A stretch of 64,000 nucleotides of DNA from an uncultured Microscilla sp. (GCF_947493425.1 NZ_CANLRP010000029.1:1-64000); one strand, 5' to 3'; numbered from the stretch's first letter, positions 43,864-53,841 are shown. The notes: generated by a model from the sequence alone, not told the origin. A program made the numbers and translations.

Positions 43864-46398
43864 ATGACAAAAAAACTACTACTTTCCAGCCTTTTGTTTA
43901 CCCTTGCAATGCTTTTCTCAAATTTGCAAGCGCAAAACCTGCCACCTGCGATAGATAGTTTGCTGCGAGAGGCAAAAAGCCAACAACAGCAAAAACAATA
44001 TGCTCAAGCCCAAAAACTCTACGAACAAGCTCGCCAACAAGCCAACCAAATAGGCAATGCCAAACTAGTAAAACAAATAGAGACAAGTTTGCAGCAATTG
44101 CCGAGTGCTTCGTGGGCTGGAGACATTTTCAAATTGTTGTTGGCTTCTAACAAATACAAAACTACTCGTTATATCCTGCTTATTTTGGTTGCCTTGGCGA
44201 GCTTGGTTTATACCTCTTTGAAAATTTATTTCCTTTGGTGTGAAAAACGCATTGCGAAGAAAATACCCAGTTTTTATGCGCCCACTCAAATCAAAAAAGC
44301 ACGCCGTTATTATGTACCTACCCAGTGGCAAAACATTCCTCCCTCACGAGAACAAGAGCTAAGAGATGCCACCATTGCCCGCGAAAAGGTCTTGCCCTAT
44401 TTTATAAAACAGGTGTTTAAGCACAAGGTTGATCAAAAGTTTTTTTTGGTGTTAGGGGGCTCAGGAATGGGCAAAACCACCTTCATGATCAACCTCTTTT
44501 TTAAAGCCCAAAAAAAAGACTACAAGATTTATTTGTTTCATATAGCCGCCAACCATACTTGGGAAAAAATAGCCCAAATAAAAGCCAAAGGTGAACACGA
44601 AGAGGCAATTTTATTGCTCGATGCCTTCGATGAAGACTCTGCTGCGGTAGAAGCATACAAAAAACGCCTACACGAGATTATTCAATTGACCCAAGATTTT
44701 AGACAGGTAGTCATTACTTCTCGTACCCAGTTTTTCCCCTCCGAGCAAGACATTGTGATGGAAACCAAAATACGTGTAGATGAAACTTATCGTGTGTTAC
44801 ACAAAATGTATTTGTCACCCTTCAATGAGACTGATATAGGCAAATATCTCCGTAAAAAATACGGAAGAACTTGGCTAAAACCTTGGAACTCTGCTAAAAA
44901 ACGCAAGGCAAAAGCCATTGTAAAGAAGTCGCCTCACCTAGTAGTGCGCCCCATGATATTGGAATGGGTAGATGATTTGCTCAAAAACGCTGAGTGCAAT
45001 TATGCATATGCCCATGAGGTATACCAAACAATGGTAGAGAAGTGGGTAGAGCGAGAAGCTGATCGCGTAAGCATTGACAAAAGAGAAGATTTTAGAGAAG
45101 CCTTGCATCGGTTTTCGCGGGCATTGGCGGTGTATATTTACCAATACCCCGTGCAAGGTGAGTATATTATAGAGCAAAAGGCAATGCAGGAGTTTGCACA
45201 AAACCATGATATTCAGTTCAGTGATTTGGAAATGAAAACCCGATCCTTGCTCAACCGTAATGCTATTGGGCAATACAAGTTTGCGCACAAGTCTATCCTA
45301 GAATATTTTCTGGCACTTGAGGTTGTAGAGAACCCCGTTTTTGCTGTGGCTTTTAGCGAGGCGCTTCAACCTTATGGTGAGGCTTTACCACAGTATCAAG
45401 GGATGAATCAGGCTGCAGAATTTGTGAGGGAGTTGTATGAGGTTATAAAACCTGGCTTAATGTATAATAAAGCGGCTAAAGATGGCTCAATTACGTCGCT
45501 AAATATTAAAATAGAAGGAACTTTTCGGGTGGTGGGCAATGATCAAGATTTTCCTTTTGACTTTTTTAATTTTGGATTGGTACATCACATTCAAAAAATA
45601 GCGATACAGCCAAGTTTCCCTGGTGGTGATAATGGTGTTATGAGTTTTCTCAAGGAGTATTTAAACATAAAGGTACTTAAATATCTTCATCTTGAAAAGT
45701 TTAATTTAAACGAAGATAGTTTCTTATTTGTTGATTTCACGTACCTTGAAAGCTTGGATATTAGAGGTAGTAAAATCAAAAAGCTGAGTTATCTTCAAAA
45801 CTTACCCCAACTTAAAAGGCTTTTTTTAAACATAAATGAAATGACAGACTTGAAGCCCTTGGTTAAATTAACTAATCTACTAAGACTTGATTTGGGTAAG
45901 AATATGCTATTGAGTGAGGTGTTCAAGGAACAAAATACGGCATATTTAGAGTTTTTGGACAAAAACATAAAATCATTAATACAGTTAAGGTATGCACTAA
46001 GGTATTGGAGTGAGAAAATAAATGTTTATGAAAGAAACGGAGATTTAGACCTTCAACAAATAAATACAATAAGAGAGCAAATTAGAGGGTGTTGGCAAAT
46101 CATGGAAGATAAACTATATGTATTTAACCAAATTCACCCTGAAAAAGCAAGGGATGATATAGATGAAGTTGAGAAAATACTAGCACCACGAATATTGGGT
46201 GAAGAGATTGAACAAGTTGTAAGAAGTTTATCTTCGTTTTCTTTTGGAGTGGAACATTGGATAAATTTGGGTGAGATGGAAAGACAAATAATGAAGAAAT
46301 TAGAGTATCATTACTACCAACAAAAACAAATAGAAATGCTCCAAGAGGCCCTGCCCAACTGTGAAATTACTTGGGAATTGCCAGTGGAAGGTGTTTAA
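43864..46398 (+). CDS. Membrane-anchored NACHT (STAND) NTPase with short LRR domain
   Basis: The 844-residue protein has a classic signal sequence (MTKKLLLSSLLFTLAML, cleavage near LQAQ). A short helical, TPR-like exported segment (about 25-95) and one membrane helix (about 103-126) follow. The rest should be cytoplasmic. The NACHT core has the P-loop GGSGMGKTTF (about 198), Walker B LLLDAFDED (about 250) with the DxxDE pattern, and the sensor strand VVITSRTQFF. The winged-helix end is near FAHKSILEYFLAL (about 473). Four to five leucine-rich repeats (about 600-690) precede a helical C-terminus. This architecture is that of NLR-like proteins, some of which act in phage defence. Exported N-terminus plus cytoplasmic NACHT is unusual. 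The sequence becomes visibly more AT-rich after about 45440. Confidence 0.85.
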   Translation: MTKKLLLSSLLFTLAMLFSNLQAQNLPPAIDSLLREAKSQQQQKQYAQAQKLYEQARQQANQIGNAKLVKQIETSLQQLPSASWAGDIFKLLLASNKYKTTRYILLILVALASLVYTSLKIYFLWCEKRIAKKIPSFYAPTQIKKARRYYVPTQWQNIPPSREQELRDATIAREKVLPYFIKQVFKHKVDQKFFLVLGGSGMGKTTFMINLFFKAQKKDYKIYLFHIAANHTWEKIAQIKAKGEHEEAILLLDAFDEDSAAVEAYKKRLHEIIQLTQDFRQVVITSRTQFFPSEQDIVMETKIRVDETYRVLHKMYLSPFNETDIGKYLRKKYGRTWLKPWNSAKKRKAKAIVKKSPHLVVRPMILEWVDDLLKNAECNYAYAHEVYQTMVEKWVEREADRVSIDKREDFREALHRFSRALAVYIYQYPVQGEYIIEQKAMQEFAQNHDIQFSDLEMKTRSLLNRNAIGQYKFAHKSILEYFLALEVVENPVFAVAFSEALQPYGEALPQYQGMNQAAEFVRELYEVIKPGLMYNKAAKDGSITSLNIKIEGTFRVVGNDQDFPFDFFNFGLVHHIQKIAIQPSFPGGDNGVMSFLKEYLNIKVLKYLHLEKFNLNEDSFLFVDFTYLESLDIRGSKIKKLSYLQNLPQLKRLFLNINEMTDLKPLVKLTNLLRLDLGKNMLLSEVFKEQNTAYLEFLDKNIKSLIQLRYALRYWSEKINVYERNGDLDLQQINTIREQIRGCWQIMEDKLYVFNQIHPEKARDDIDEVEKILAPRILGEEIEQVVRSLSSFSFGVEHWINLGEMERQIMKKLEYHYYQQKQIEMLQEALPNCEITWELPVEGV

Positions 46399-46433
46399 AA
46401 TTTCCCCACCATTAGAAAAAATACTCATCAAAA

Positions 46434-47225
46434 ATGCAGCTCGACCACATTGTTATATTAGTCAATAACCTGGAGCAAGCCGTGGCTGATTATACGGCAC
46501 AAGAGTTTACGGTGAGCCCTGGAGGTACCCATGCGGGAGGCATTTCGCACAATGCCTTGATTCATTTTCAGGATGGAACCTTTCTGGAGTTACTGGAGTT
46601 AAGGGCAACACCCCGCACCAGTTTTTTGCGCCGAATGCACGAACAAGGTTTGTTGAAGGCATACCAACAAAGCGCCAAATATGGAATGGCGCACCGTTTT
46701 TATGGTCGTGCACTCGATTTGCGTAAGCACCAACCTCAAGCTGAGGGTATCACTGATTTTTGTTTATTGGTTTCTAATCAAACACACGCTCACCTGAAAG
46801 ATCGTTTACCACTCACTCCACCTTTTGGCGCCAGCCGCAAGCGCCCTGATGGAAAAACCGTGCACTGGCAAATGTATACCCCAATAGATAATGATGTATT
46901 GCCTTTTTTTAGGACTGATTACCAGCCCAAAATGGTGCGTCCACCTGAGGCTTTACAACACGCCAATGGAGCGTTGGGCATACATAAGGTATGTGTGTAT
47001 ATAGATGATTATGCTCAGGTAGTGCAAAGCTATCGGCAGTTATTGCCAGAGGTGATACCTAACACGAGTCCAGATACTACCTTATTTGAGTTAGCAAACG
47101 GAAGCATAGAAATTATAAATGCTGTAACAACTACCCGTACCTACGAAATGACTCAGGCTCAAGCCAAAGGCATTGGCAGGTTTGGGGTAGTGCTCAACAC
47201 TGATGAAGGATATATACTTATGTAA
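46434..47225 (+). CDS. Glyoxalase-like (VOC superfamily) protein
   Basis: The 263-residue protein begins MQLDHIVILVNNLEQAV, the start of a vicinal-oxygen-chelate domain with the first metal-binding His. HNALIHFQDGTFLELLEL carries the usual Glu. A second betaalphabeta-like half begins near GIHKVCVYIDDYAQVVQ. This fits the Glyoxalase_3-like group, whose substrates are not assigned. The start is 35 bases after the NACHT stop codon on the same strand, so cotranscription is likely, although the two functions have no obvious connection. Confidence 0.85.
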   Translation: MQLDHIVILVNNLEQAVADYTAQEFTVSPGGTHAGGISHNALIHFQDGTFLELLELRATPRTSFLRRMHEQGLLKAYQQSAKYGMAHRFYGRALDLRKHQPQAEGITDFCLLVSNQTHAHLKDRLPLTPPFGASRKRPDGKTVHWQMYTPIDNDVLPFFRTDYQPKMVRPPEALQHANGALGIHKVCVYIDDYAQVVQSYRQLLPEVIPNTSPDTTLFELANGSIEIINAVTTTRTYEMTQAQAKGIGRFGVVLNTDEGYILM

Positions 47226-47235
47226 ATAGGTTGAT

Positions 47236-50200
47236 TTACTGCTTTATCAAAGATTTGTAAATCAGCACTGTACCCAATTTGATTTGTAACATATATTTAC
47301 CCGCAGGCAAGCCCTTTACCGACAAGGTTGGCGTAGTACCAGCGGCAAATGTCTGGGTTTTTATCTGTTTTCCGGTGGTGTTGTATAGTTTTACCAATAT
47401 TTTTTGTGATTGTTTGGCAGGCAAATCAATCCTTACCTGATCAGTGGCTGGGTTAGGGTAGACTACAGTTTGACTGGCAAGTTTTTGATCTTCTGGCGTG
47501 CCCACATATACCAGGCTTTGCAATTCTCCTGGTTCCGACTCTCCGTACCTGTTATAAGAAAATACCCTATAATAATATTGAATTCCTTCTTTAAGATCAG
47601 AGTCTTGGTAAGTGATTACTGTCAGATCATTGATATCGGCAATTTCTTGAAAGTTATCTGTATTTCCGTCCGATCGCTTTATCCTAAAACCTTTCACGTT
47701 GCTAATGTCACTTGGTGTAGCCCAATTAATGGTGAGAGCATTACGGGTAGTGTTGGTAGTGGTAGCAGGCAATATTACTGGAGTAATGTTTACATCAGTA
47801 GGCGAACTGGGTGGTTTCACCGAAACACTCTTTAAGTTAATGGTATAAGTGGCTTCGTCCGAGTCGTTACTGCCAATGGTCACTTGAGCGGTTTTGGAAC
47901 CTAAACTAGTACTTACAGGAGCAAAGTTTACCTTTATAAGCGTAGAGTCTTCACTATTGACAACAGAGGCAGTCGCAGATAAGTCAAGATTAAACTCGCT
48001 GGCATCAGCACCAATCAAACTTGCCAAAGGGCTTCCGTTAAGGGTTAGGTTTGCTTGTCCTTGGTTCTTAATGTACAACTCTACACCACGTACATTCAAT
48101 GCCGCAGTAGTATCAATCTCGATAGTTTCGCCTGGGAGTATTTCTTTGCCATCATACAACACAGCTATTTCGGGCGTGGCAGGTGCAGCAGCTGTTCCTG
48201 TAAGGTTAATGGTATAAGTTCCTTCATCAGAGTCGTTGCTACGAATGGTCAAAGTACCAGTTTTGCTACCAGTGGTGGTAGGCCTGAAGTTTACCTGAAT
48301 GGTAGCAGCACCTCCCACCGGAACCTCAAGGCTAGATAATGAACTGCTGATGCTAAAATTGGTGTTACCCGATGATATGGTGGGTTGTTCGGTCAAAGTA
48401 AGTGGCACAGGTCCCGTGTTTTGAATGGTGAGCGTTTGTTGAAGGGCATTGGTACCCAAGGTATAGCTGCCCATATTTACCGTGCTGTTGTTGGGTTTGT
48501 CAGTGCTAAACTGATCCTGTACATTGATTTCGGGTTCGGCACCTTGCCCCGTAAGGGTGATAGTATAAGTTCCTTCGTCAAAATCATTACTTGCAATAGT
48601 AATCGTAGCGGTATGGTTGCCCACCGAAGTAGGGGTATATTCTATGGTAAAAGAGGTGTTACCTAGTGCTGCTACAGTGCTACCTACTGCTGGTTGATTA
48701 CTTACTTTAAAATCACTACTGCCCGAAATGTTTACTACTGGGTCGCCCTGGAGGATAAGCGCAGCACCAGAAGAAACATTTAGAATGGCCAATGTTTTTG
48801 GCGAAGCTTTGTTAATGGCCTGTATTCCAAAATTGACTGAGCCACCACTGGCGATACTTGAACCACTGTCTTGTATATCTATTTCTGGAAGTTCGATTAC
48901 CGTAACTTTAAGCGGAAAAACAAAGGTGCTCTGGTTACAGTCGTTGGTAAGTATAGTGATATTGTTGCTGTATTCACCTGTAGGTTTATTGATAGATAAT
49001 TGAAAAGTAGTGGTTTCGCCCGGAGGAAGCAGCGTAGCAGTGAATGTAGCCAAGGTATAGTCGTCATTGTTTTCAGCTAATACATCAGAGATGTTAAGTG
49101 TACCAGTTCCCGTATTTTTTATGGTATAAGCCAAAGTAAGCGTTTGATTGGCAGGTATGGGTCCTACATCGGTGTTGTTGGAGGGGCTTATGCTGCCTCC
49201 ATTGTTTATGGCAATTCCGTTGCCCAACACTTCTAAGGCTGCAGGCGAGATTGTACTACACACATTGGTGCGTTGGTTGGCTGGATCAGCGTCTATAAAG
49301 TTAGAAGCAAGCCCGTTTAATAGAAAGGCGCCTAAGGTTCCATGATTATTTCCCGTGGCGTCGGTTACTTGGGTAATAGTGATATTATTGCCATAAGGCA
49401 ATCCCTCGTTCAACTTATAATAAGCAATGAGGCATGAAGGTAGAGGGCTAGCCAGCTTACAATCGTGAAAAGTATTAATCTCTGTATCGCTTCTGATAAT
49501 TTTCCAAATTTTTACATTGCTTATTGCCCCGTTCAAATACGCGGAACCTTTGTCTATATTCCCCCCAATCCACACTGGGTCGTCATTTGTGGTGATATTG
49601 CTAGACAAATTTACACTGTTATCTAGAGTACCATCGATGTATAGTCGTAGGTTTTTTATAAGAGTTGGCCTACCATCAAATACAACGGCTATGTGGTGCC
49701 ACTTACCATCGTTGAAGTCTACACTGCCAGACGCAGTCAATTCACCCCCTTGGTACAAAAATGATGCTCTGGCACTGCCTCCATCTTCTTTGAGGTTGAG
49801 CTCCCAGGCATCGTCTCCTTTGGTGATAATACCTTTGGCTTCGCCAGTAGTCAAAGGGTTGTCGAGTCTTACCCAGCACTCCATTGTCAGCTCATCGGTA
49901 AAGTCAAAGTTGGCTTCATTAGAAAGTATTATGTGATCATCGAGCCCGTCAAACGAAAGCCCTCCGTTGAAAGTAGCATTGTTTTGAAAAGCATAAGCCG
50001 CGCCTGCTTCGGTGATGGGAGTGTTACCATTGGCATCTTTAGTTTCGGTAGAGGCGCCTACTATGGCATTGTCATCATCTATAGCTACCGAGTTACCAAA
50101 CGCTGCATTTGCCTGTCGGTCTTTTGCTACTATTTTTTTTGTTTGTACCCAGGTTCCCACAGCGTCTAAATGAAAAATATAGGCGGCTCCTGCATCATTT

Positions 50201-51321
50201 AAATTACCTTCATTGTTTGCGTCCTCATCTTCTTTTTGGGCACCTACTATAATATTATTGCCAGAAACTCCCACGGCACAGCCAAAATTGTCTTGTACTT
50301 TACGCTCTCTTGCCACTAGCTTGGCTTCATAATTCCAAATGCCTCCAGTTTCACGTTTAAATACATAAGCTGCTCCAGCATTGTCTAAAAGGTTGCCCCC
50401 CAGGGCATCTTGGTCGTCGTTGTGAGCGCCTACTACTGCTATGTCATTGTCTATAGCTACCGAAAAACCAAACTGGTCGTTAGAATCCTGGTCACCTGCC
50501 TGGGCAGTGACGGCGGCTTTTTCTTCCCATCCTCCTCCTCCAAGGCGTTCAAAAATGTATGCTTTTCCTGCGCCTCCATTTTTAAAAGGTGCCCCCACTA
50601 TTAAACGTTCTTTGTGTATGGCTACCGAATAACCAAACCTGTCACCAGAGATGTTGTCACTTGCTACTATCTTGTCTTTTTCTTCCCATACAGTAGTGGA
50701 AAGGTTTCGCTCAAACACATAGGTGGCTCCTGCGTTGCTGTTGTGGTTGTTAGCCCCTACTACAGCATAACCATCACTGGTAATACCCACCGAAAAACCA
50801 AACAAATCAGAGGCGCCCCCATCACTGGCAATCAGCCTCTCTTTTAGATTCCATTTATCTGATCCGGTGTCATACTCAAAAACATAAGCTGCTCCTTTGT
50901 TTGAGTTGTCTAATGCTGCCCCTACAATCAAGTAATCGTCCGAAATGCTGACTGCGCTTCCAAATTGGGCATTAGCTATGCGGTGGGGAGAGGGAGCTAC
51001 TATTTTTTGATGAAATGTCCAGGTTCCAGTACCTTGTTTTTTGAATATATACACTGCTCCAGAGTTGTCCAGCGAATTAGTATCGTTTTCGTCTTCATCT
51101 TCCAGTTGGGCACCTACTACAGCAAAGTTACCGGAAACACTGACCGAGTTACCTAACTGGTCGCTGGCAAAGCGTTGGTTGGCTACCCCTTTAAATACCT
51201 GCACAAAGTTTTGAGACTGTGTAGGAGCAGTCAATGCACTTACTATCGCCAGTGTAGCGATACATTGATAAAAATAATATGGAAGTTTACTGATGAGAGT
51301 GTTGAACATTGAGTGTTTCAT
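47236..51321 (-). CDS. T9SS-exported surface protein: FG-GAP repeats, LamG, ASH/choice-of-anchor D domains, FN3, C-terminal sorting domain
   Basis: The 1361-residue protein has a signal peptide (about 1-37). Seven FG-GAP-like repeats follow (about 38-450), each with an Asp-rich VGAxxDDxDx segment then AGAAYVF. A concanavalin-A/LamG domain (about 455-610) precedes four ASH-type (choice-of-anchor D) domains with TFTATLLPPG- and TIxSNDxDEGTYTI-type strands. A fibronectin type III domain (about 1180-1270) comes next. The C-terminal domain starting VVYPNPATDQVRI is a typical type A T9SS sorting signal. It should be secreted through the outer membrane and attached to the cell surface, probably for adhesion or glycan binding. 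It converges with the VOC gene with only 10 bases between stops. Confidence 0.93.
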   Translation of the reverse strand: MKHSMFNTLISKLPYYFYQCIATLAIVSALTAPTQSQNFVQVFKGVANQRFASDQLGNSVSVSGNFAVVGAQLEDEDENDTNSLDNSGAVYIFKKQGTGTWTFHQKIVAPSPHRIANAQFGSAVSISDDYLIVGAALDNSNKGAAYVFEYDTGSDKWNLKERLIASDGGASDLFGFSVGITSDGYAVVGANNHNSNAGATYVFERNLSTTVWEEKDKIVASDNISGDRFGYSVAIHKERLIVGAPFKNGGAGKAYIFERLGGGGWEEKAAVTAQAGDQDSNDQFGFSVAIDNDIAVVGAHNDDQDALGGNLLDNAGAAYVFKRETGGIWNYEAKLVARERKVQDNFGCAVGVSGNNIIVGAQKEDEDANNEGNLNDAGAAYIFHLDAVGTWVQTKKIVAKDRQANAAFGNSVAIDDDNAIVGASTETKDANGNTPITEAGAAYAFQNNATFNGGLSFDGLDDHIILSNEANFDFTDELTMECWVRLDNPLTTGEAKGIITKGDDAWELNLKEDGGSARASFLYQGGELTASGSVDFNDGKWHHIAVVFDGRPTLIKNLRLYIDGTLDNSVNLSSNITTNDDPVWIGGNIDKGSAYLNGAISNVKIWKIIRSDTEINTFHDCKLASPLPSCLIAYYKLNEGLPYGNNITITQVTDATGNNHGTLGAFLLNGLASNFIDADPANQRTNVCSTISPAALEVLGNGIAINNGGSISPSNNTDVGPIPANQTLTLAYTIKNTGTGTLNISDVLAENNDDYTLATFTATLLPPGETTTFQLSINKPTGEYSNNITILTNDCNQSTFVFPLKVTVIELPEIDIQDSGSSIASGGSVNFGIQAINKASPKTLAILNVSSGAALILQGDPVVNISGSSDFKVSNQPAVGSTVAALGNTSFTIEYTPTSVGNHTATITIASNDFDEGTYTITLTGQGAEPEINVQDQFSTDKPNNSTVNMGSYTLGTNALQQTLTIQNTGPVPLTLTEQPTISSGNTNFSISSSLSSLEVPVGGAATIQVNFRPTTTGSKTGTLTIRSNDSDEGTYTINLTGTAAAPATPEIAVLYDGKEILPGETIEIDTTAALNVRGVELYIKNQGQANLTLNGSPLASLIGADASEFNLDLSATASVVNSEDSTLIKVNFAPVSTSLGSKTAQVTIGSNDSDEATYTINLKSVSVKPPSSPTDVNITPVILPATTTNTTRNALTINWATPSDISNVKGFRIKRSDGNTDNFQEIADINDLTVITYQDSDLKEGIQYYYRVFSYNRYGESEPGELQSLVYVGTPEDQKLASQTVVYPNPATDQVRIDLPAKQSQKILVKLYNTTGKQIKTQTFAAGTTPTLSVKGLPAGKYMLQIKLGTVLIYKSLIKQ

Positions 51322-51679
51322 TTTTTGAATGAAATAGTATTATTAAATGTGTTTGATAATATTGAATAGTGCAATGATTCTGGATGTTTGGGGCAATTAT
51401 ACGCCATCTTATTATTTCAGACGTTGATAGCGTAGGATAGTTATACAAAAATACAACACAAAGCCTAATTTATGAAGAAATTGATAGGCTGTGTTGCCTA
51501 TTTGTGGGTTTGCCAATGAGCGTAATGCAGGTGTAGAATTTGGTAGCTTAGAATTCAAAATAAATATTGAAATTGTACCAACACTTTTTGCCAACAGGTA
51601 TAAATACTCCTGATACTTTTGTAAATCTTTCGATTCTTGGTATTATTGACCTCTAAAAAATATCGAATAAAGGCTACTT
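51322..51679. other. Divergent intergenic region
   Basis: This 358-bp divergent region contains a short 60-codon frame on the minus strand (51412-51594) that I do not trust. Promoter-like boxes at 51587-51621 are described separately. I see nothing else. Confidence 0.5.
51587..51621 (+). promoter_or_regulatory. Putative promoter of the UbiB-like gene
   Basis: TTTG at 51587-51590 lies 23 bases before TACTTTTG at 51614-51621. The spacing is at the upper limit of the consensus. Confidence 0.45.
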
Positions 51680-53362
51680 ATGCGTTTTGTTAAAACGAAA
51701 AAAATTGCAAGGGTTGGTAAAATTGTCCAAACTTTAGTAAAGTATGGATTTACAGATGTGATAGATAGTACTGCGCTTGGTAAGCTGGTCGCTACAGGAA
51801 AAGAACCTTCTGAAGGTTCTATGGCTTCTTACTCCAAGTGGGAACGCATACGCATGGTGGTAGAAGAGCTAGGCCCTACGTTTATCAAACTTGCTCAACT
51901 GTTGAGCAACCGCCCCGATGTTTTGCCCGCCGAACTTATCACCGAGTTTGAAAAACTACAAGACAAAGTGCCTCCTTTTGATGTAGAGGTTGCCAAAAAA
52001 ATGGTAGAAGAAGAATTGAATAAACCTTTAGAAGAGGTTTTTTCTTATTTCGACCACCAAACCCTCGGATCAGCTTCGATTGGGCAAGTGCATCGTGCCC
52101 GCCTCAAAACCGGAGAGAATGTAGTAGTAAAAGTACAGCGTCCCAACATTATCAATCGGGTAAGAACTGATTTGGCGCTCTTGCGTGACTTTGTGAAAAT
52201 GAGCGAAAACTACTTCAAACGATTAGGCATACTGAACCCACTGGAAGTAGTAGAAACTTTCCGCGAAGCCATTGAAAGCGAACTGGATTACTCTAACGAA
52301 CTGGGCAATATGGAGCAGTTTCGTAAGATATACCGCAGTTACCACAGTTTTTATATACCCAAACCCTACAGCCAATATTCTACAAAAAAAGTACTGGTCA
52401 TTGAGTTTATCAGTGGGTGCAAAATTACCGATATACCACAGCTGGAAGCTTGGGGACTGGTGCCCGAAAAAGTAGCCGAAAATGGGATAGATGTTTACCT
52501 TACTCAAATATTTCAGACGGGGATATTTCACGCTGACCCACACCCTGGCAATATCATCATTCGACCCAATGGGGTAGTAGTACTCATTGATTTTGGAATG
52601 GTGGGCAGGCTTACCCAAGACCATAAAGTGGGTTTTGCCGGAATGCTCATTGGTTTGGCGCAGCAAAATGCCCACGCAATGGCTACCAATATTCAGAAAC
52701 TTGCTATAGGCAGTGAAATAGTTGATTTACAGCTGTTTCAGCAAGACATACAAGAATTGATTGATTACTACTTTGCCTTGCCCGATGAAGATTCTACGAT
52801 TTCGGCATTTTCGGGACGTTTTCAACAGGTAATTTATAAATATAAACTGTCGGTACCTGGGTCGGTATTTCTAATACTGAGAGCCTTGGCTATATTAGAG
52901 GGCATAGGCACGGTGTTACACCCCAATTTTCAAACCCTGGAGTTTATCAAACCCTATGGTACCAAGTTACTTGCCGAGCAGTTTTCTTTCAAAAACATTC
53001 GCACCAGCGCCCAAACCAGCTTCTCTCAGTTGCTTTCTCTTTTGTATGTATTTCCTACCGAAGCCCGCTACATTCTTAAACAATTGCGATCGGGTAAAAT
53101 ACATATCAATTATGACATTCAAAACCCGCAGCTTTTTCTCAATAAAGCCGACTCTATTACCAATCGGTTGGTACTTACCTTGTTGATTTGTGCTTTGATG
53201 CTTTCGTCTTCTATTGTTATGACGGTGAATTTTGGTAAAAAAATGCCTGCACCTTATGGAATGCCTTTGGTGAGTCTCATTGGTTTTGGACTGGCTACTT
53301 TATTAAGTATGGTTTTGTGGCGAATGGTGCGTAAACGCAAGCCCAAAGAGGAGGAGCTTTAG
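51680..53362 (+). CDS. ABC1/UbiB-family atypical kinase
   Basis: The 560-residue protein has the UbiB/ABC1 kinase features. A substituted KxGQ motif appears as FIKLAQLLSNRPDVLP. The nucleotide loop GSASIGQVHRA replaces the usual Gly-rich loop. VVKVQRP has the catalytic-core Lys. HADPHPGNIII is the catalytic loop and VLIDFGMVGR the DFG motif. Two C-terminal hydrophobic helices (about 500-520 and 528-548) anchor it to the membrane. In other bacteria UbiB supports isoprenoid-quinone biosynthesis and lipid handling. KxAQ instead of KxGQ is a notable difference. The gene is monocistronic. Confidence 0.93.
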   Translation: MRFVKTKKIARVGKIVQTLVKYGFTDVIDSTALGKLVATGKEPSEGSMASYSKWERIRMVVEELGPTFIKLAQLLSNRPDVLPAELITEFEKLQDKVPPFDVEVAKKMVEEELNKPLEEVFSYFDHQTLGSASIGQVHRARLKTGENVVVKVQRPNIINRVRTDLALLRDFVKMSENYFKRLGILNPLEVVETFREAIESELDYSNELGNMEQFRKIYRSYHSFYIPKPYSQYSTKKVLVIEFISGCKITDIPQLEAWGLVPEKVAENGIDVYLTQIFQTGIFHADPHPGNIIIRPNGVVVLIDFGMVGRLTQDHKVGFAGMLIGLAQQNAHAMATNIQKLAIGSEIVDLQLFQQDIQELIDYYFALPDEDSTISAFSGRFQQVIYKYKLSVPGSVFLILRALAILEGIGTVLHPNFQTLEFIKPYGTKLLAEQFSFKNIRTSAQTSFSQLLSLLYVFPTEARYILKQLRSGKIHINYDIQNPQLFLNKADSITNRLVLTLLICALMLSSSIVMTVNFGKKMPAPYGMPLVSLIGFGLATLLSMVLWRMVRKRKPKEEEL

Positions 53363-53366
53363 ATAA

Positions 53367-53400
53367 AACCCTGACAAATAACGACTTCATTGCCAGGGTT
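53367..53400. terminator. Hairpin between convergent genes
   Basis: AACCCTG pairs with CAGGGTT, with CA/TG extending the stem past a bulge, between the UbiB-like gene and the small secreted protein. T-runs are short, so it may be a weak bidirectional terminator. Confidence 0.5.
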
Positions 53401-53409
53401 CAATCACGA

Positions 53410-53841
53410 TTATTTTTTATATACTTTGGCAAGCTTTAGGGCAAAACTATGCATTTTTACCCCATTCGAGTTAGACCAAACCCCTTTGTACCAACCCTTG
53501 GCGCTCAGGCCACTAAACGAACCAGTAAATTTTCGGCTACCGTTTTGAATTACATATTCATTCACCGTCATTTTTTTTGTAGGGTGGTCGTAGCTTCCTA
53601 CAAAGCTAATTGTGCCATTTTTGCCTGAGCCATAATAGTATTCACCTGCCACACTGCCATCGTTATCGTCCCAATAAAACCCCATGGTGATGGATCGGGT
53701 TTTCTGGCCAATTTTCATAGTACCTTTATACAAAAAATGCAAAGGTTTTTTCCAACTTACTTGGGCAAAAGAAGTAGTAGTGGTGACCATCATGCCGCCC
53801 ATAAAAAATGCAATGAGTAATATTTTGGAAAATTGTTTCAT
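53410..53841 (-). CDS. Small secreted beta-rich protein, unknown function
   Basis: The 143-residue protein has a signal peptide (MKQFSKILLIAFFMGGMMV..., cleavage near SFAQ). The mature domain is beta-rich, with GFYWDDNDGSVAGEYYYG and SRKFTGSFSGLSAKGWYKG repeats of aromatic/Gly turns. This resembles lipocalin-like or glycan-binding sheets, but I recognise no family and no catalytic residues. The gene is single, with no clear promoter element. It lies next to the porin gene on the same strand, 93 bases downstream of the porin stop. Confidence 0.75.
   Translation of the reverse strand: MKQFSKILLIAFFMGGMMVTTTTSFAQVSWKKPLHFLYKGTMKIGQKTRSITMGFYWDDNDGSVAGEYYYGSGKNGTISFVGSYDHPTKKMTVNEYVIQNGSRKFTGSFSGLSAKGWYKGVWSNSNGVKMHSFALKLAKVYKK

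Noticed and set aside
51412-51594. 60-codon minus-strand frame
   Set aside because: It lies in a divergent promoter region with no start context and no homology that I recognise.
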